64,000 nt of DNA. It comes from DATLZU01 sp051293835. GTDB lineage: Bacteria > Nitrospirota > Nitrospiria > Nitrospirales > Nitrospiraceae. The stretch covers positions 124,001 through 188,000 of the forward strand of contig JBPKMA010000004.1 of NCBI GenBank assembly GCA_051293835.1. The letters run 5' to 3'. The notes under the pieces are model-generated. The model had not been told where the DNA came from and ran no database searches. It saw only the letters and a list, made by a program, of their open reading frames with translations. A program made the position numbers and the translations under genes. Below, piece after piece: positions 62,290-64,000 of this stretch; the stretch's first letter is position 1; each line of letters begins with the position of its first letter.

Positions 62290-63056
62290 CCGTGAGAGTA
62301 AGACGACCTTGCAAAGCCATGGAACGGGGTCCGATTCAGATCAAGTCTGGCGAGGCGGGTTGTCTGATCGTATGCCTGCCGTATTCCCGCGATCTCGTGA
62401 TGAAGATCAAGACCGTCACCGGTCGCCGCTGGCTTCAACGGGGAGAAGGATTGGACGATTCCCCACACCAATTTGGTGCTTTGCAGGAGAGCCGATCGAC
62501 GTTGATCCTGGGCGGGATGCCGCCCAAGTCGCTCAACACGACAAGCGAGTGTCGGAAACATCTTCAGCGATGTTCGATCGACTTGGCAGTGAGAAGGTCT
62601 GCGCTGCGAGACAAAACCAAGCGCTGGCGGCGACACGGTTTCTCTACCGGCACGTGATTGGGCGCGACATCGGCGACCTCGATGACTTCGGTGAAGTCAT
62701 CGTGCCAGAAAACCATAGGCAGCTCCCTGTGACCATGACCTGCGAGGAGAGGAAATGAACGCCGTCCTCGCGAATCTGGCCTGCGACAAGTGTACGGCGC
62801 GGGGCTTCGGTTGATGGAGTGCCTGAGCCTCCGGTGCAGGATGTGGACGGCTCTCCGAACGAAATGTTGATTCGGGACAGCAAAGGCGCGAAAGGCCGCA
62901 TCCCGATGCTGCCGGAATCGCCCAAGGCCCGCTCTAGGACCACCTCATGCAGGTCAAGGCCGTTCATCAACGGGATCTCGCCGAAGGGTGGGGCCGCGTC
63001 CTGCTTCCCCACGCCCTCGACCGCAAATTACTCTAATGCGTCCCAGAACTGGCGTT
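62286..63056 (+). pseudogene. Integron-type tyrosine recombinase relic
   Basis: Plus-strand frames together spell an integron-integrase-like protein: ERGPIQIKSGEAGCLIVCLP with SRDLVMKIKTVTGRRWL, then ARQNQALAATRFLYRHVIGR with DIGDLDDFGEVI, then the catalytic-Arg box YGAGLRLMECLSLR near 62800 and later MLIRDSKGAKGRIPMLPESP with a final PHALDRK near 63030. At least three frameshifts occur and the C-terminal part with the catalytic His, Arg and Tyr is missing. The order and motifs match IntI-like enzymes rather than ordinary phage integrases. No attI or attC cassettes were noticed nearby. Confidence 0.75.
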
Positions 63057-63060
63057 AGCA

Positions 63061-63100
63061 ATGTGTGTGAAAAGGGGTCGGTGTGTGTGAAAAGGGGTCG
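63061..63100 (+). repeat. Tandem pair of 20-base units
   Basis: Two copies of a 20-base unit (xTGTGTGTGAAAAGGGGTCG) differ at one position (A versus G first base) and are followed by GGGAGTCTTTTTTG. They lie just past the integrase relic. Units of this kind resemble the short repeats around REP-type transposases, which is an impression only. Confidence 0.7.
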
Positions 63101-63262
63101 GGAGTCTTTTTTGGTGACTTCCGCAGGGATACAACTTCCAGAGGCCGTTTCTTGGGCAAGTTCTGCGCTTCCTACTCCGACAGGACTCGACGAACCGTAC
63201 CCCACCGCATCGGTCCTGCTCGCGCAACCCTCTTGACAAAGTGAAATTGTCTAGGTAGGCGT

Positions 63263-64000
63263 ATGGCCCTTTTGGGGAACCGGCACCAGGAGCACGCCGT
63301 GCATCCAGCTTGTAGGAAATCCCTTACAGCCGAACCGGGGTTCCCATGTCTCAGTTTCCCAGACCTGACTCCTTACGCTTGTGCGCTCGTCCTGGCCTGG
63401 TGGGCGTTGATGCTGCCCGTCCCGGTAACAGCTCAGGAATTTCCGCCCAGTGTCCAGGACGAGCTTCGCTTGCTCAAAGAGGAAACAGTCACGACCCCCA
63501 TCCGTCACGAGCAGCCGATCTCTGAGGCGCCTTCCAATGTCTATGTGATCACCGATGAAGACATCCGTCATTCCGGTGCCGTGGATCTCCCAACTCTGCT
63601 TCGCCGCGTGCCCGGCCTGGAAGTGATGCAAATGACGGGCGCGGATTTCAACGTCAGCGCACGCGGGGACAACCAAGTCTTCGCCAACAAGCTGTTGGTG
63701 CTGGTCGATGGGCGCTCGATCTATGTCGACGTGCAGGGCTCGGTGTTCTGGAAGACCATTCCGGTGACGCTGCCGGAAATCAAGCGCATCGAGGTGGTGA
63801 AGGGACCGATCGAGGCGCTGTACGGGTTCAATGCCTTCGACGGCGTCGTCAATATCATCACGAAATCGCCTGATGAGATCAAAGGCACAACCCTGCAGAT
63901 CGGCGGCGGCGAGTTCGGCACGCTGACCAGTGCCGCGATCCATGCCGGCACGCAGGGCAAGCTCAGCTATCGCCTCTCAATTGGCGAAGATCAGACCGAA
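63263..64000 (+). CDS. TonB-dependent receptor, 3' end beyond window
   Basis: At least 246 codons from an ATG after AGGTAGG; GTG 36 bases later is an alternative. A signal peptide ACALVLAWWALMLPVPVTA ends AQ. The TonB-box-like LLKEETVTTPI is at about 67-77. The plug domain: ISEAPSNVYVITDEDIRHSG, DLPTLLRRVPGLEVMQMT, VSARGDNQVFANKLLVLVDG, PEIKRIEVVKGPIEALYGFN and FDGVVNIITKSPDE. Such receptors import iron chelates, cobalamin or similar ligands across the outer membrane. It begins 160 bases after the tandem repeat. Confidence 0.92.
   Translation, partial: MALLGNRHQEHAVHPACRKSLTAEPGFPCLSFPDLTPYACALVLAWWALMLPVPVTAQEFPPSVQDELRLLKEETVTTPIRHEQPISEAPSNVYVITDEDIRHSGAVDLPTLLRRVPGLEVMQMTGADFNVSARGDNQVFANKLLVLVDGRSIYVDVQGSVFWKTIPVTLPEIKRIEVVKGPIEALYGFNAFDGVVNIITKSPDEIKGTTLQIGGGEFGTLTSAAIHAGTQGKLSYRLSIGEDQTE

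Noticed and set aside
1..64000. CRISPR array, rRNA operon or complete insertion sequence
   Set aside because: None was noticed: no regularly spaced repeats, no rRNA-like sequence and no intact transposase was recognised.

Overview
The window is a GC-rich bacterial chromosome segment carrying only chromosomal housekeeping genes plus accessory relics; there is no plasmid or phage backbone. The gene content is Gram-negative: LptE, MlaA-type lipoprotein, outer-membrane porin, TonB-dependent receptor, a Pal relic and many secreted or lipidated proteins of unknown function. Protein style, and neighbourhoods such as pyrF/rpsT/holA/lptE/leuS and the c-type cytochrome plus cupredoxin pair, remind me most of the genus Nitrospira or a close Nitrospirota relative. 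That assignment is inference from familiarity with such proteins, not a database result.

Layout. 1-10.6 kb: end of hemD, a secreted FGE-domain protein and its partner, a zinc alcohol dehydrogenase, a secreted TonB-C-like protein, the tdh-kbl threonine degradation pair, MlaA, an alpha/beta hydrolase and an FlgO-like lipoprotein. 10.6-13.8 kb: a DUF4105 protein with two tandem DUF3015 paralogues. 13.9-14.6 kb: a dead Phd-VapC toxin-antitoxin module next to a broken phosphodiesterase tail. 14.7-22.9 kb: phosphodiesterase, M48 protease, AIM24 protein, Tat-exported amidohydrolase, and a 1178-residue TPR/membrane protein. 22.9-25.9 kb: a gene graveyard holding broken copies of pal, a head-repeat surface protein and a PilZ protein, ending at tRNA-His. 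26-35 kb: pyrF, rpsT, holA, lptE, leuS, a methyltransferase, a HAD hydrolase, der and a PAS-like protein. 35.5-40.4 kb: a two-repeat secreted protein, an ECF sigma/anti-sigma pair with a near-consensus promoter, then cupredoxin, cytochrome c and a large secreted orphan. 41-48 kb: M20 peptidase, EF-P variant, HTH protein, response regulator, a multiply frameshifted TPR gene, a lipoprotein and a porin. 48-53.3 kb: a same-strand run macro domain > caspase-like lipoprotein > HTH-metallohydrolase fusion > site-2 protease > DUF1566 > HEAGH membrane protein, with a dead hicBA pair upstream. 53.8-59.6 kb: a tightly overlapping pyk > unknown > gph > M16 > M16 operon, divergent from hemL. 61-64 kb: a small unknown protein, a nuclease, a wrecked integron-type integrase and the start of a TonB-dependent receptor.

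The recurring theme is decay of mobile or addictive functions: two toxin-antitoxin relics, an integrase relic and several multiply frameshifted genes sit between intact genes. The best candidates for undescribed biology are the macro/caspase/HTH-MBL/site-2-protease run, the sigma/anti-sigma plus redox cluster, and the DUF4105/DUF3015 cluster whose paralogues share an 88-base identical stretch.
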